Positions 8,494 through 17,073 of a stretch of DNA of 64,000 nt are shown one piece after another. Every line of letters begins with the position of its first letter. The stretch's first letter is position 1. A program made the position numbers and the translations under genes. The DNA comes from Clostridia bacterium. Its GTDB lineage: Bacteria; Bacillota; Clostridia; UBA1381; UBA9506. The DNA is taken from NCBI GenBank assembly GCA_017546245.1, contig JAFYXI010000041.1:1-64000 (forward strand). The letters are read 5' to 3'. The notes under the pieces are model-generated. The model was not told where the DNA came from and ran no database searches. It saw nothing but the letters and a program-made list of their open reading frames with translations.

Positions 8494-9120
8494 ATGCTTT
8501 TAAAAACAATAAAAGAACAAAACGCCATCAACTTTTTAAAATTAATGCGTTTAAAACGAATTAAAGAGAGCAAACTATTTTTACTAACGAAAAATATCGG
8601 GGTGTTTTTGTTGATAACTGTTGGAATTTGTGAATCTGACTTTAAAATAACACAGCTTGCCAATCACTTTTTTGCACATCACGGATTTATTTGCAATAAC
8701 ACCATCTGCGATTCTGATGCCGATTTTATTTTTGATAGCTTAAAAAAAGGGACGCATTATGACATTTTAATTGAAAACAAAACCTTAAACACACCTGTCA
8801 AGGCCAATTATATACATCTTTTAAACTCTGACGATGTGACGCTTACACCTTGCACATCTAAATGCATTTTTATTACCTATGGACTAAACAGTTTCGCAAC
8901 CGTAACCGCATCTTCAATTCATTATGATGATAATTGCCTTAAGTTTCAGTACTGTCTTCAGCGAAACATTGTAAATCTTAAAGGTGCTATTATAGAATGT
9001 CAGGAATTTCCCGTTTGCATTTATAATTCTTCATCCGTTATCCATAGCGCCCTTGCCTTTACAACACTTGCTTTAATAGCAGGATTTAATCCGCCTTTGT
9101 TAAAAGATATAAAAATTTAA
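8494..9120 (+). CDS. Unrecognised protein with faint Mur-ligase-like pattern
   Basis: An open frame of 208 codons that I cannot assign firmly. The first ~30 residues are Lys-rich, then a short hydrophobic strand FLLITVGICESD. The central IFITYGLNSFATVTASSI and the later EFPV...IHSALAFTTLALIAG resemble the order of strands in the central domain of Mur ligases, but no ATP P-loop is present. No good Shine-Dalgarno precedes the ATG at 8494; internal starts (ATG 8551, or GTG near 8601) are possible. It is followed at once by a terminator, which supports real transcription. Six cysteines are spread through the C-terminal half. Confidence 0.55.
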   Translation: MLLKTIKEQNAINFLKLMRLKRIKESKLFLLTKNIGVFLLITVGICESDFKITQLANHFFAHHGFICNNTICDSDADFIFDSLKKGTHYDILIENKTLNTPVKANYIHLLNSDDVTLTPCTSKCIFITYGLNSFATVTASSIHYDDNCLKFQYCLQRNIVNLKGAIIECQEFPVCIYNSSSVIHSALAFTTLALIAGFNPPLLKDIKI

Positions 9121-9146
9121 GCCGCAGAAAAATTCTGCGGCTTTTA
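9121..9146. terminator. Intrinsic terminator
   Basis: The stem GCCGCAGAA / TTCTGCGGC with an AAA loop and a TTTT tail begins at the base after the stop codon of the upstream gene. It separates that gene from convergent spo0A. Confidence 0.85.
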
Positions 9147-9177
9147 CGATTATAAAGGGGAAAAGATTTGATTTATT

Positions 9178-10014
9178 TTAGACTGCATTTTTCATTTTAA
9201 GGCGTATGCTGTCTGAAATCATTGCGATAAATTCTCCGTTTGTTGGTTTGCCTTTATTATTGTCAATGGTATAACCAAAAAGCTCTGTTAATACCTCTTC
9301 GCTCCCTCTGCCCCACGCCACTTCAATTGCGTGCCTGATAGCACGTTCAACACGCGATGAGGTGGTTTGATAATTCTTGGCAACCGTTGGATAAAGCATT
9401 TTTGTAATTGAATTTATAAATTCGCTGTCGTGAATACAAAGACCTATTGCCTCGCGCAGATAGTTATAACCTTTAATATGTGCAGGTACACCTATATCGT
9501 GTATAACTCCTGTTATTACCGCCTGCAGATTATCTTCATTAATTCCGTTCGGGATTCGGCTTTTACTGTCAGACACCGAGTTTTTAACAACTCCTGATGA
9601 TAAATTTGGACTACTGCTTTGAATGCCGTTTACGATTTTATATACCTGAACAATTTTCTTTGTTAAAACATCCATTTTTTCAAACGGCTTTACAATGTAA
9701 TAATGCGCCCCTAACTGCATTGCTTTTGTGGTAATACTGTCGTTTCCGACCGCCGATAACATAATATAGGTAATGTTTTTGTCAGGTTTCTGGCTGTTTA
9801 GCTTTTCTAACAGTTCAAGTCCGTCGACATTCGGCATCACTATGTCAAGCAGTGCCACATCAGGCTTTAACGAGCATAGCATTTCATAACCTGTTTCTCC
9901 GTCGTGAGCTACACCTATTACCTCGAGTTCATCGGTTTTTGAAAAATAATCAGTAATGTATTCGCAAAGGGGTTTGCTGTCGTCTACCAAGACAATAGAA
10001 ATTTTTTTATCCAT
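9178..10014 (-). CDS. spo0A: Sporulation master response regulator Spo0A
   Basis: The N-terminal receiver (1-~120) has the acidic pair at 11-12, the phosphorylatable Asp57 ([12 protein letters not shown]) and the KPF lysine. A hinge of about 40 residues leads to the Spo0A DNA-binding domain with [20 protein letters not shown] and the recognition helix region [19 protein letters not shown]. It ends [19 protein letters not shown]. It controls entry into sporulation. The ATG has an AGGAGG site. Unlike the usual clostridial order, spoIVB does not precede it; a hydrogenase gene is divergent. Confidence 0.97.
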   Translation of the reverse strand: MDKKISIVLVDDSKPLCEYITDYFSKTDELEVIGVAHDGETGYEMLCSLKPDVALLDIVMPNVDGLELLEKLNSQKPDKNITYIMLSAVGNDSITTKAMQLGAHYYIVKPFEKMDVLTKKIVQVYKIVNGIQSSSPNLSSGVVKNSVSDSKSRIPNGINEDNLQAVITGVIHDIGVPAHIKGYNYLREAIGLCIHDSEFINSITKMLYPTVAKNYQTTSSRVERAIRHAIEVAWGRGSEEVLTELFGYTIDNNKGKPTNGEFIAMISDSIRLKMKNAV

Positions 10015-10225
10015 TTTTTCCTCCTAGTTTTCCAATCATTTACCAAAATTGGATATTTTTTACAGTTGATGTTTACAGTATACCATTTATTTCCAGAAAA
10101 TGCAAGTGCTTTTTACCAATTTTTGTAAATTTTTTATTTTTAAGCTTTTTTACATAAAATTATGATTGAAAAATTATAATAAGTATAATAAAATAATTTT
10201 AACAAAATTTAGGGAGGAATATAGT

Positions 10226-11716
10226 TTGAGAGGAATTTTTACTCCGGTTACAAACATAAGAAGAAAGGTTTTTACCGAGGTCGCGCGCTTTGCGTTTGAA
10301 GAAAAGCCTTTTGAAGAAATAGATAAGCTTCCTTATAAAATAGTGCCCGGCGAAATTGCTCATTATCGCGACAGCGTATTTAAAGAACGTGCAATCGTAG
10401 GAGAACGCATAAGACTTGCAATGGGACTTAATTTACGCCCTGTTGACAAGCCTGCTCCGCTAAACGAAGGCATAGAAGAAAGCGCAATACCGGAAACCTA
10501 TTACGAGCATCCGCTTGTTAATGTAATTAAATTTGCCTGCGAGGCCTGCCCCGAAGATTCGTTCATGGTAACGAACAACTGCAGAGGGTGCTTAGCACAT
10601 CCCTGCACAGCAGTATGTCCGACAAACGCTGTAGGAATGAAAGACGGCTTTGCGGTAATTGATAAGGAAAAATGTATAAGATGCGGAAAGTGTAAAACCG
10701 CCTGCCCGTATAACGCAATAGTTCGTTATCAGCGTCCGTGCGCTCAGGCATGCGGTGTTGATGCTATTGAATCTGATGAATTAGGTCGCGCAAAAATTAA
10801 TTACGACAGATGTGTATCGTGCGGAATGTGTCTTGTAAACTGTCCGTTTGCGGCGATTGCCGATAAATCTCAGATTTTTCAGCTTATTCACGCACTAAAA
10901 TCAGATACTAAGGTCATTGCCGAAATCGCTCCGGCTTTTGTAGGTCAGTTTGATTCAATAAAAGACCCCGATAAGATAAAGCCAATTTTAAAGAAACTCG
11001 GATTTTATGATGTATATGAAGTTGCAGTCGGCGCAGACATTGGTGCAGTTGAAGAAGCAGAGCACTTTTTAGAAAGCGTACCCGACAAACAGCCATTTAT
11101 GGCTACATCGTGTTGTCCGTCCTGGGCAGTTATGGCAAAAAAGTTTTTCCCCGAAATTGCTCATTGCGTATCAGACGGTCTTACGCCTATGGTACTGACC
11201 GCAAGAATGATAAAAAAGGATTATCCTGATTCTAAGGTCGTTTTTATAGGACCATGTGCCGCAAAAAAACTTGAAGCAATGAGAAAAAGCGTGCGCAGCG
11301 ATGTCGATTTTGTAATAACCTTTGAAGAACTTTTGGGTATGATGGTCGCAAAAGGAATTGCGCCCGATGAAGATGTGGCGCCGGAGCCTCTTTGTGATGC
11401 AACAGCAGGCGGCAGGGGCTACCCTGTAACCGGAGGAGTTGCAAAGGCTATTGTCGATGTAATTCATACCAAACATCCTGATATGGAGGTTCCGGTTGAA
11501 AAAGCTGATTCTTTATCTGACTGCCGAAAAATGCTGACCTTGGCTAAAGCCGGCAAGAAAAACGGGTATCTTTTAGAGGGAATGGCTTGCCCCGGGGGTT
11601 GTATAGGCGGTGCAGGAACAGTTTTAACTACTGCCAAAGCAACTGCGGTAATTAAAAACTATAAAGAACAATCCGAAAAGAAAACCGCAGCTCAAAGCGA
11701 CTTTATAAATAAGTAA
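10226..11716 (+). CDS. [FeFe] hydrogenase, group-B type
   Basis: H2-forming/consuming iron enzyme of about 496 residues. Cys-rich ferredoxin-like clusters (CIRCGKCKTACP and CVSCGMCLVNCP) precede the H-cluster domain. Its three signatures are TSCCPSW (294-300), IGPCAAKK (about 341) and ACPGGCIGG (about 454). GPCAAKK instead of MPCTAKK and Ser in TSCCPSW point to the group B branch rather than classical monomeric Clostridium HydA. The start is a TTG at 10226: AGGGAGGAA lies 6-8 bases upstream, whereas the ATG at 10166 has no such site and adds non-coding-looking residues. The redox partner is not encoded nearby. Confidence 0.9.
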   Translation: MRGIFTPVTNIRRKVFTEVARFAFEEKPFEEIDKLPYKIVPGEIAHYRDSVFKERAIVGERIRLAMGLNLRPVDKPAPLNEGIEESAIPETYYEHPLVNVIKFACEACPEDSFMVTNNCRGCLAHPCTAVCPTNAVGMKDGFAVIDKEKCIRCGKCKTACPYNAIVRYQRPCAQACGVDAIESDELGRAKINYDRCVSCGMCLVNCPFAAIADKSQIFQLIHALKSDTKVIAEIAPAFVGQFDSIKDPDKIKPILKKLGFYDVYEVAVGADIGAVEEAEHFLESVPDKQPFMATSCCPSWAVMAKKFFPEIAHCVSDGLTPMVLTARMIKKDYPDSKVVFIGPCAAKKLEAMRKSVRSDVDFVITFEELLGMMVAKGIAPDEDVAPEPLCDATAGGRGYPVTGGVAKAIVDVIHTKHPDMEVPVEKADSLSDCRKMLTLAKAGKKNGYLLEGMACPGGCIGGAGTVLTTAKATAVIKNYKEQSEKKTAAQSDFINK

Positions 11717-11730
11717 CTATAAAAATAATA

Positions 11731-11766
11731 AATGAGTTGTTGCCTGTGGCAACAACTCATTTATTT
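11731..11766. terminator. Bidirectional intrinsic terminator
   Basis: The 13-bp perfect stem ATGAGTTGTTGCC / GGCAACAACTCAT has only a TGT loop, then TTTATTTAT. It lies between convergent hydrogenase and rapZ, and the final rapZ codons and stop are inside the right arm. Confidence 0.9.
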
Positions 11767-12611
11767 ATATCTCTGTGATTTACGACGGTAAAATAATTAT
11801 TCTTTAACAAATACTTTCCTAACGCTTCGGCAATCGTTACCGAGCGATGCTTGCCGCCCGTACAGCCAATGCTTATAACAAGCTGCATTTTTCCCTCTTC
11901 AGCATATTGCGGAAGCAAAAATTTTATCATTTCTTCCAACCTGCTTAAAAAATTCTGTGCCGCATCTGATTTTAAAACATAACTGCTGACCTCTTCAGTT
12001 AATCCGGTTAACTCTTTTAATTCAGGTTCGTAAAACGGATTAGGCAAAAAACGCACATCAAACATTAAATCGCTGTCAAGCGGTATTCCGTTTTTAAATC
12101 CAAACGATATAATATTTACGCTTATATTTTCGTATTTACGGCGTTCTTCGAACAATCCTAAAATCTGTTCGCGAAGCTGACGCGTTAAAAGTCCCGAGGT
12201 ATCTATAACATAATCAGCTTGCTCGCTTAACGAGCTTAACAAACGTCTTTCTTCTTTAATTCCGTCTTCCACTCTGCCGTTTCCTGCATGCGGATGCTTT
12301 CGTCGTGTTTCTTTGTAACGCTTTACAATATATTCATCACTCGACTCTAAAAAAAGAAGTTCGCATTTATGACCGCCTTTTTTTAAAGTAACAAGCTCAT
12401 CAGACAAATCAGAAATACGTTCTCCGCTTCGGGCATCTATTACAAATGCAATTTTATCCATTGAAAGACTTGAGTTCTGACAAAGTGATACAAAATTTGA
12501 AATTAAGCTCGGAGGCATATTATCAATGCAATAATATCCAATATCCTCTAAAATATGAGCAACACTTGTTTTGCCGGCGCCCGACATTCCGGTTACTATT
12601 ACAAATTGCAT
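11757..12611 (-). CDS. rapZ: RNase adapter / nucleotide-binding protein RapZ (YvcJ family)
   Basis: The 284-residue P-loop protein has Walker A GMSGAGKTS at 8-16, then IGYYCIDNMPPSLI. The C-terminal domain holds SFGFKNGIPLDSDLMFDVRFLPNPFY and ISIGCTGGKHRSV. In E. coli RapZ guides RNase E to the GlmZ small RNA and so controls glmS; in Bacillus the YvcJ homologue has GTPase activity and affects competence. Its position 330 bp downstream of glmS on the same strand is suggestive. The ATG follows AAGGGGG. Its usual clostridial neighbours (yvcK, whiA) are not here. Confidence 0.94.
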   Translation of the reverse strand: MQFVIVTGMSGAGKTSVAHILEDIGYYCIDNMPPSLISNFVSLCQNSSLSMDKIAFVIDARSGERISDLSDELVTLKKGGHKCELLFLESSDEYIVKRYKETRRKHPHAGNGRVEDGIKEERRLLSSLSEQADYVIDTSGLLTRQLREQILGLFEERRKYENISVNIISFGFKNGIPLDSDLMFDVRFLPNPFYEPELKELTGLTEEVSSYVLKSDAAQNFLSRLEEMIKFLLPQYAEEGKMQLVISIGCTGGKHRSVTIAEALGKYLLKNNYFTVVNHRDINK

Positions 12612-12651
12612 CTTCGTGCCCCCTTAAGCAATTATTTGCGAGTATTTTAAC

Positions 12652-12708
12652 AAAGCAGCAGCGAAAAATCGGACAGAACGATGTCTGATATTAACGCAGC
12701 TGCTTTTT
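12652..12708. other. Two-tier stem-loop between rapZ and the small Cys protein gene
   Basis: A 12-bp outer stem (AAAGCAGCAGCG with CGCAGCTGCTTT, one mismatch) encloses an 8-bp inner stem (ATCGGACA with TGTCTGAT, one G-U) with hexaloop GAACGA. On the plus strand it ends in TTTTT. On the minus strand, the direction of both neighbouring genes, it lacks a proper U-run. It could be a terminator, a processing site, or a leader of rapZ. Confidence 0.55.
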
Positions 12709-12710
12709 AC

Positions 12711-12926
12711 TTAATCTAAACTAAAATCCTCAGCCGAAAACTTGCCGGTATCTATATCCTTTTTGCGCCTTACTTCACGCGCCATAAGATTATATTTAAA
12801 TTTTTTGCACGAATGCTCTTTAGGCACAGCACCATACTTTGAACAAAGCATTTCTTCTGCATATGGAATTTTTTTTGCTCGGGTGCAAAAAAGGCACATA
12901 GGCTTGTGGTCAAATTTAAATTCCAT
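12711..12926 (-). CDS. Small four-cysteine protein, probable zinc-binding
   Basis: A 71-residue protein with CLFC near the N-terminus and two further cysteines (LCSKYG, SCKKFKY), a pattern that would suit one zinc ion. The rest is basic (REVRRKKD). I do not recognise a named family. The ATG at 12926 is chosen because GGAG lies eight bases upstream; the frame's earlier ATG at 12950 overlaps the end of glmS. It probably follows glmS on one transcript (17 bp gap). Confidence 0.65.
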   Translation of the reverse strand: MEFKFDHKPMCLFCTRAKKIPYAEEMLCSKYGAVPKEHSCKKFKYNLMAREVRRKKDIDTGKFSAEDFSLD

Positions 12927-12942
12927 TTTTAATCTCCACACA

Positions 12943-14742
12943 TTACTCAACAGTTACCGATTTAGCAAGATTTCTAGGCTGGTCAACATCGTTTCCGTTT
13001 AAGTTTGCCACATAATAAGCAAATAACTGAAGAATAGTTGCCGCAAGCGATGATGTAAACATTTTGTTTGTTTTGGGCAGATAGAAAACATCATCTGAGC
13101 ATTCTTCTATCTGTGTGTTTTCTTCTTCAACAATTGATAAAACAACTGCTCCGCGCGACTTTACCTCTTTAATGTTATTTAAGGTTTTTTCAAACAATTT
13201 TTCCTGCGTAGCTAAAGCAACAACAAGTGTTCCGTCTTCAATTAAAGATATAGGACCATGCTTTAACTCGCCTGCAGGATATGCTTCTGAATGAATATAC
13301 GATATTTCTTTAAGTTTAAGAGCACCCTCTAAAGACAGTGCATAGTCTATGCCTCTGCCTATAAAGAACACATTTTTAGCTTTAAAGTATTTAGAAGCTA
13401 AATCTTTAATTTTATCTTTCTGTTCAAGAATTTTATTAATTAAAGACGGAAGCTTAAAGAGTTCTTCTCCATAATACTTTTCAAGCTCAGGCGAAAGCTT
13501 GCCCTCGGCTTTTGCAAGGCTTAATGCAAGCATATAAACTGCCGCAAGCTGAGTCGAATACGCCTTGGTTGTAGCCACAGAAATTTCAGGTCCTGCCAAA
13601 GTATAAAGCACACGGTCAGCCTCACGCGCAATTGTACTGCCTATAACATTTACTATGCTTAAGGTTTCAGCACCTCTACGCTTAGACTCACGCAATGCAG
13701 CGAGAGTATCTGCTGTTTCGCCCGACTGGCTTATTACCACAACCAACGTATTTTTTGTAAGCAGAGCATCACGATAGCGATACTCAGATGCAGTATCAAC
13801 CTCTACCGGAATTTTAGCGATTTGCTCGATAATATATTTGCCTGCAACGCCAACATTATATGATGAACCACAGGCAACAATATTAATTTTGTCGGGTATC
13901 TTATCGATTTTCATCATTCCTTGCCCTACCATTTGAGAAACGGTATTTAAAATAGCCTGGGGTTCTTCCATGATTTCTTTAATCATAAAATGTTCATATC
14001 CGCCTTTTTCTGCTGCAGAAACATTCCAATTCACGTAAAACACCTCTTTATTAATATGTTCTAGTTCTGTATTGTAAAGCGCAACACCTTCACGCTTTAT
14101 GAGTGCAATTTCATAATCTTCTATTATATATACATTACGCGTATAAGGCAAAACCGCCGGTATATCAGATGCAATAAAATTTTCGCCATCACCCAGTCCT
14201 ATAATAAGCGGACTGTCTTTTTTTACCGCTGCAATTTCATCAGGTTTATCCTGCGAAATAATCTCCAGCGCATAAGAGCCTTTTAGCGTTTGCGTAAGCC
14301 TTGCAGTCATTTTTAAAAGGTCGCCTTTATAATAAAAATCTGCAAGGTGAGCTATTACCTCGGTATCGGTTTCAGATATAAAACGGTATCCTTTTTTAAT
14401 TAAAAAATCTTTAAGCTCAATATAGTTTTCAATAATTCCGTTATGGACAACAGCAATTCTGCCCGAACCGCTTGTGTGCGGATGAGCGTTTATATCAGAA
14501 GGTTTTCCGTGAGTAGCCCATCTGGTATGCCCTATTGCCGTTGTTCCTTTAACTGCGTTTCCGCCTTCAATTTTTTCGGCTAAAACATTAAGCTTTCCTT
14601 TGGTTTTTACAACATTTATCTTTTTACCGCTATTAACTGCAATACCTGCAGAATCATATCCTCTGTACTCAAGTCTTTTAAGTGCACCTATAAGCACAGG
14701 TGCTGCCTGTTTTTTGCCGATATATCCTACTATTCCACACAT
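12943..14742 (-). CDS. glmS: Glutamine--fructose-6-phosphate aminotransferase (isomerising)
   Basis: Makes glucosamine-6-phosphate, the first step to UDP-GlcNAc for the wall. The N-terminal glutaminase (Ntn) domain starts MCGIVGYIG with the catalytic Cys2 and has LEYRGYDSAG and HTRWATHG. Two SIS sugar-phosphate domains follow (VACGSSYNVG, VVVISQSGETADT) and the protein ends DVDQPRNLAKSVTVE. Length 599 aa is normal. An SD-sequestering hairpin lies in its leader; no glmS ribozyme is visible. The four-cysteine gene and rapZ lie downstream. Confidence 0.97.
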   Translation of the reverse strand: MCGIVGYIGKKQAAPVLIGALKRLEYRGYDSAGIAVNSGKKINVVKTKGKLNVLAEKIEGGNAVKGTTAIGHTRWATHGKPSDINAHPHTSGSGRIAVVHNGIIENYIELKDFLIKKGYRFISETDTEVIAHLADFYYKGDLLKMTARLTQTLKGSYALEIISQDKPDEIAAVKKDSPLIIGLGDGENFIASDIPAVLPYTRNVYIIEDYEIALIKREGVALYNTELEHINKEVFYVNWNVSAAEKGGYEHFMIKEIMEEPQAILNTVSQMVGQGMMKIDKIPDKINIVACGSSYNVGVAGKYIIEQIAKIPVEVDTASEYRYRDALLTKNTLVVVISQSGETADTLAALRESKRRGAETLSIVNVIGSTIAREADRVLYTLAGPEISVATTKAYSTQLAAVYMLALSLAKAEGKLSPELEKYYGEELFKLPSLINKILEQKDKIKDLASKYFKAKNVFFIGRGIDYALSLEGALKLKEISYIHSEAYPAGELKHGPISLIEDGTLVVALATQEKLFEKTLNNIKEVKSRGAVVLSIVEEENTQIEECSDDVFYLPKTNKMFTSSLAATILQLFAYYVANLNGNDVDQPRNLAKSVTVE

Positions 14743-14750
14743 TATAAATT

Positions 14751-14803
14751 CCTCCGTATATCATTTGTACATAATAATTTTAAATCATTATGTACTACGG
14801 AGT
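14751..14803 (-). promoter_or_regulatory. glmS leader hairpin occluding the Shine-Dalgarno
   Basis: In the mRNA, CUCCGUA (DNA 14796-14802) pairs with UACGGAG (14752-14758), which is part of the ribosome-binding site. Nested inside is GUACAUAAU / AUUAUGUAC (14787-14795 with 14767-14775), extending toward the loop. The structure starts about 9 bases before the ATG. The pairing is seen in the sequence; translational control is inferred. Confidence 0.65.
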
Positions 14804-14839
14804 ATTATTGCTGCAAAAAGCCAATAATAAAACTATTAT

Positions 14840-14867
14840 ATAATACAGTTTAACACATAATTATCAA
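14840..14867 (-). promoter_or_regulatory. Predicted sigma-A promoter of glmS
   Basis: On the minus strand TTGATA (14862-14867), 16-bp spacer, TATTAT (14840-14845). This places the start near 14833, giving a leader of about 90 nt that contains the hairpin at 14751-14803. Confidence 0.5.
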
Positions 14868-14972
14868 AAAGAAAAGACTTTTTTAATATATTTAAGAATT
14901 TTATATTATTTTATTAAATAAATTTGTTATAAAAAAATTAAGCTATTTAATAATTTTTGTCGTTTTTGCTTA

Positions 14973-15001
14973 TTGCATTCATAAAAAACTTGGTATATAA
15001 T
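14973..15001 (+). promoter_or_regulatory. Predicted sigma-A promoter of mnmA
   Basis: TTGCAT (14973-14978), 17-bp spacer, perfect TATAAT (14996-15001), about 35 bp ahead of the GTG start of mnmA. Confidence 0.65.
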
Positions 15002-15036
15002 AGTAATTAAAATATAACCTTAAAGGTGTGTAGTGC

Positions 15037-16086
15037 GTGAAGAAAAAAGTATTGGTAGGTATGAGCGGCGGTGTCGATTCTTCAGCTGCGGCTGCTCTTT
15101 TGCAAAAACAGGGATACGAAGTTTTAGGCATTACTTTTTTACTCTCACCCACAGGGTCTGACGCAAATGCAAAAGATGCAGAAACAGTCTGCAGCGAGCT
15201 TGGCATAAAGCACGAGGTAATCGACTTTTCAGAAGCCTTTAAGCAGGATGTTATGGATTACTTTGCTGACGAATATAAAAATGGACGCACACCCAATCCT
15301 TGTGTGGTTTGCAATAAAAAAATCAAGTTTGGAAGATTTTTAGAGCTTGCCGAAAGCAAAGATGCCGATTTTATTGCAACAGGACATTATGCACGGATAA
15401 TAAAAGATGATAAAAGCGATAAATATCATCTTTACACGTCAAGCGATAAATCGAAGGACCAAAGCTATTTTCTTTATAATATGACCCAAAAGCAGCTTGT
15501 GCACACACTTTTTCCGCTTGACAATATAACCAAAACCGAAACCCGAGCTTTAGCACAAGCACTTAATCTGTCGGTTGCACATCGCTCTGACAGCCAGGAT
15601 ATATGCTTTATACCTGATGGTGATTATATGCGTTTTTTAAAGGAATATGCAGGTTTTAAAGACCAAAAAGGTCTGTTCCGCTCTTTAAGCGGCGATATTT
15701 TAGGCGAACACAACGGCATTGCGCACTTTACCGTAGGTCAACGAAAAGGTCTTGGTGTAACATTCGGAAAGCCTATGTTCGTTACCGGTCTTGATGCAAA
15801 AACAAATACCGTTTATTTAGGCGAAAAAGGAACAGAGTTTTCGGAAGAATTTACTGCTGACAGTTTGCATCTTATTAATTCTGACGAACTTAAATCACCT
15901 GTTGATGCGCTTTGCAAAATACGTTATGCAGCACCTTTAGCACCATGTACAGTTACTCCTTTAGAAAACGGAAGAGTGCATATAAAAATGCACAATCCGG
16001 CAAGAGCCGTAACTCCCGGACAATCAGTCGTTTTTTATTCAGAAGAACGGGTAATCGGCGGTGCAGTAATCGAAAGTATATATTAA
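15037..16086 (+). CDS. mnmA: tRNA-specific 2-thiouridylase MnmA
   Basis: Adds sulphur to U34 of tRNA Lys, Glu and Gln. The protein begins MKKKVLVGMSGGVDSS with the PP-loop ATP site. One catalytic cysteine lies in NPCVVCNKKIKFG (about residue 90) and the persulphide cysteine in SDSQDICFIPDGDYMRF (about 190). The C-terminal beta barrel (HFTVGQRKGLGV ... PGQSVVFY) is complete. The start codon is GTG, with AAAGGTGTG upstream. The last four bases overlap the stop of the convergent small membrane protein gene. Confidence 0.96.
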   Translation: MKKKVLVGMSGGVDSSAAAALLQKQGYEVLGITFLLSPTGSDANAKDAETVCSELGIKHEVIDFSEAFKQDVMDYFADEYKNGRTPNPCVVCNKKIKFGRFLELAESKDADFIATGHYARIIKDDKSDKYHLYTSSDKSKDQSYFLYNMTQKQLVHTLFPLDNITKTETRALAQALNLSVAHRSDSQDICFIPDGDYMRFLKEYAGFKDQKGLFRSLSGDILGEHNGIAHFTVGQRKGLGVTFGKPMFVTGLDAKTNTVYLGEKGTEFSEEFTADSLHLINSDELKSPVDALCKIRYAAPLAPCTVTPLENGRVHIKMHNPARAVTPGQSVVFYSEERVIGGAVIESIY

Positions 16087-16427
16087 TCCATTTGTTTTAT
16101 CTCTATATATCTTAAGTATTCATCTTTAGAGAGCAAAACAACAGATTCATATTTATCGCACAGTTTTTGTGCCGTTTTAAATTTATCGCCGGATGCATTT
16201 TCATACATTATGACTATGTTGCTTAAGCTGCCGATTTCGTTTATTGCTTTTTTAACATGTAATTCTATGTTTTGAGTTTTATCGAGCAATATAACAAAAT
16301 GACTTACATTTTCTTTTTTACAAAGCAGTTTTTCTGACAGCCAGTCAGACAAGCTTATAAATATATCGAAAAGCGCATAAATAAGAAGAAACAAGATAAC
16401 GGAATCAGCTATAATCATACTAATCAT
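16083..16427 (-). CDS. Small single-span membrane protein of unknown function
   Basis: A 114-residue protein with one N-terminal transmembrane helix (ADSVILFLLIYALFDIFISL) and a cytosolic-looking alpha/beta domain containing HFVILLDKTQNIELHVKKAI and VVLLSKDEYL. I do not recognise a family. The start at 16427 has GAGGTGA six bases upstream; the ATG at 16445 overlaps that site and is unlikely. It converges on mnmA with a 4-bp overlap and is divergent from the ECF S-component gene, so it is a single-gene unit. Confidence 0.7.
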   Translation of the reverse strand: MISMIIADSVILFLLIYALFDIFISLSDWLSEKLLCKKENVSHFVILLDKTQNIELHVKKAINEIGSLSNIVIMYENASGDKFKTAQKLCDKYESVVLLSKDEYLRYIEIKQMD

Positions 16428-16498
16428 GTAAATCACCTCATACACATTGTATGAGCCAAAAAAAATATATGTTACTATTTAAACTTTGGAGGTTTATT

Positions 16499-17044
16499 AT
16501 GAACACAAAAGCAAGCAAAAGTATTAAATCACTAACCATCGCAGGTCTTTTAACGGCTCTCGCTATCGTTATTCCGCTGTTTATGCCAAAATTACCTGTA
16601 CCTCAGCCGTTTTCGGTTACACCGGCATCTCACTTAGCAGTTATTTTGTCAATGTTCGTTAATCCGTTTACCGTTGTTTGTACAGTTATCGGCAGCACAA
16701 TTGCATTTTTTGCAGTTTTAGGTCCGGTCGTTGCAATGAGAGCTTTTTCTCATATTTTATTTGCACTTGCAGGATGCTATATGCTTAAAAAACGTTATAA
16801 TCTTATTCTTACAATTATCGTTACCGGTATTTTGCACTCATTAGGCGAAGTTTTGGTTGTTTATGTATTTTCGCTTTTCGGCATGTCCGATGCAACAATG
16901 TACTTTATGTGGGGCGTTACCGGCGGAATTACGCTGCTTCACCACTTATTTGACTTTGCAATTTCGATGATTGTATATAAGGCACTCGTTATGGTTCCGG
17001 GTCTTGTAGACTTATCACCGGTTAATTTAAAATCATTTAAGTAA
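16499..17044 (+). CDS. ECF-type transporter substrate-binding (S) component-like membrane protein
   Basis: A 181-residue hydrophobic protein with about six membrane segments. The N-terminal ITIAGLLTALAIVIPLFMP-like helix (here LTIAGLLTALAIVIPLFM) followed by LPVPQPFSVTPASHLAVILSMF is typical of energy-coupling-factor S components. Substrate is unknown; no riboswitch or ECF ATPase/EcfT gene lies beside it. The start at 16499 has TTGGAGG upstream, so the 16 residues of the longer frame are not used. Shared ECF modules are usual in Firmicutes, so a solitary S gene is normal. Confidence 0.75.
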   Translation: MNTKASKSIKSLTIAGLLTALAIVIPLFMPKLPVPQPFSVTPASHLAVILSMFVNPFTVVCTVIGSTIAFFAVLGPVVAMRAFSHILFALAGCYMLKKRYNLILTIIVTGILHSLGEVLVVYVFSLFGMSDATMYFMWGVTGGITLLHHLFDFAISMIVYKALVMVPGLVDLSPVNLKSFK

Positions 17045-17073
17045 ATTATACATAATTAAAACATATAAAGACG

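Noticed and set aside
14743-15036. glmS ribozyme
   Set aside because: The leader is only about 90 nt from the predicted promoter and shows none of the ribozyme core I would recognise; it contains an SD-occluding hairpin instead.
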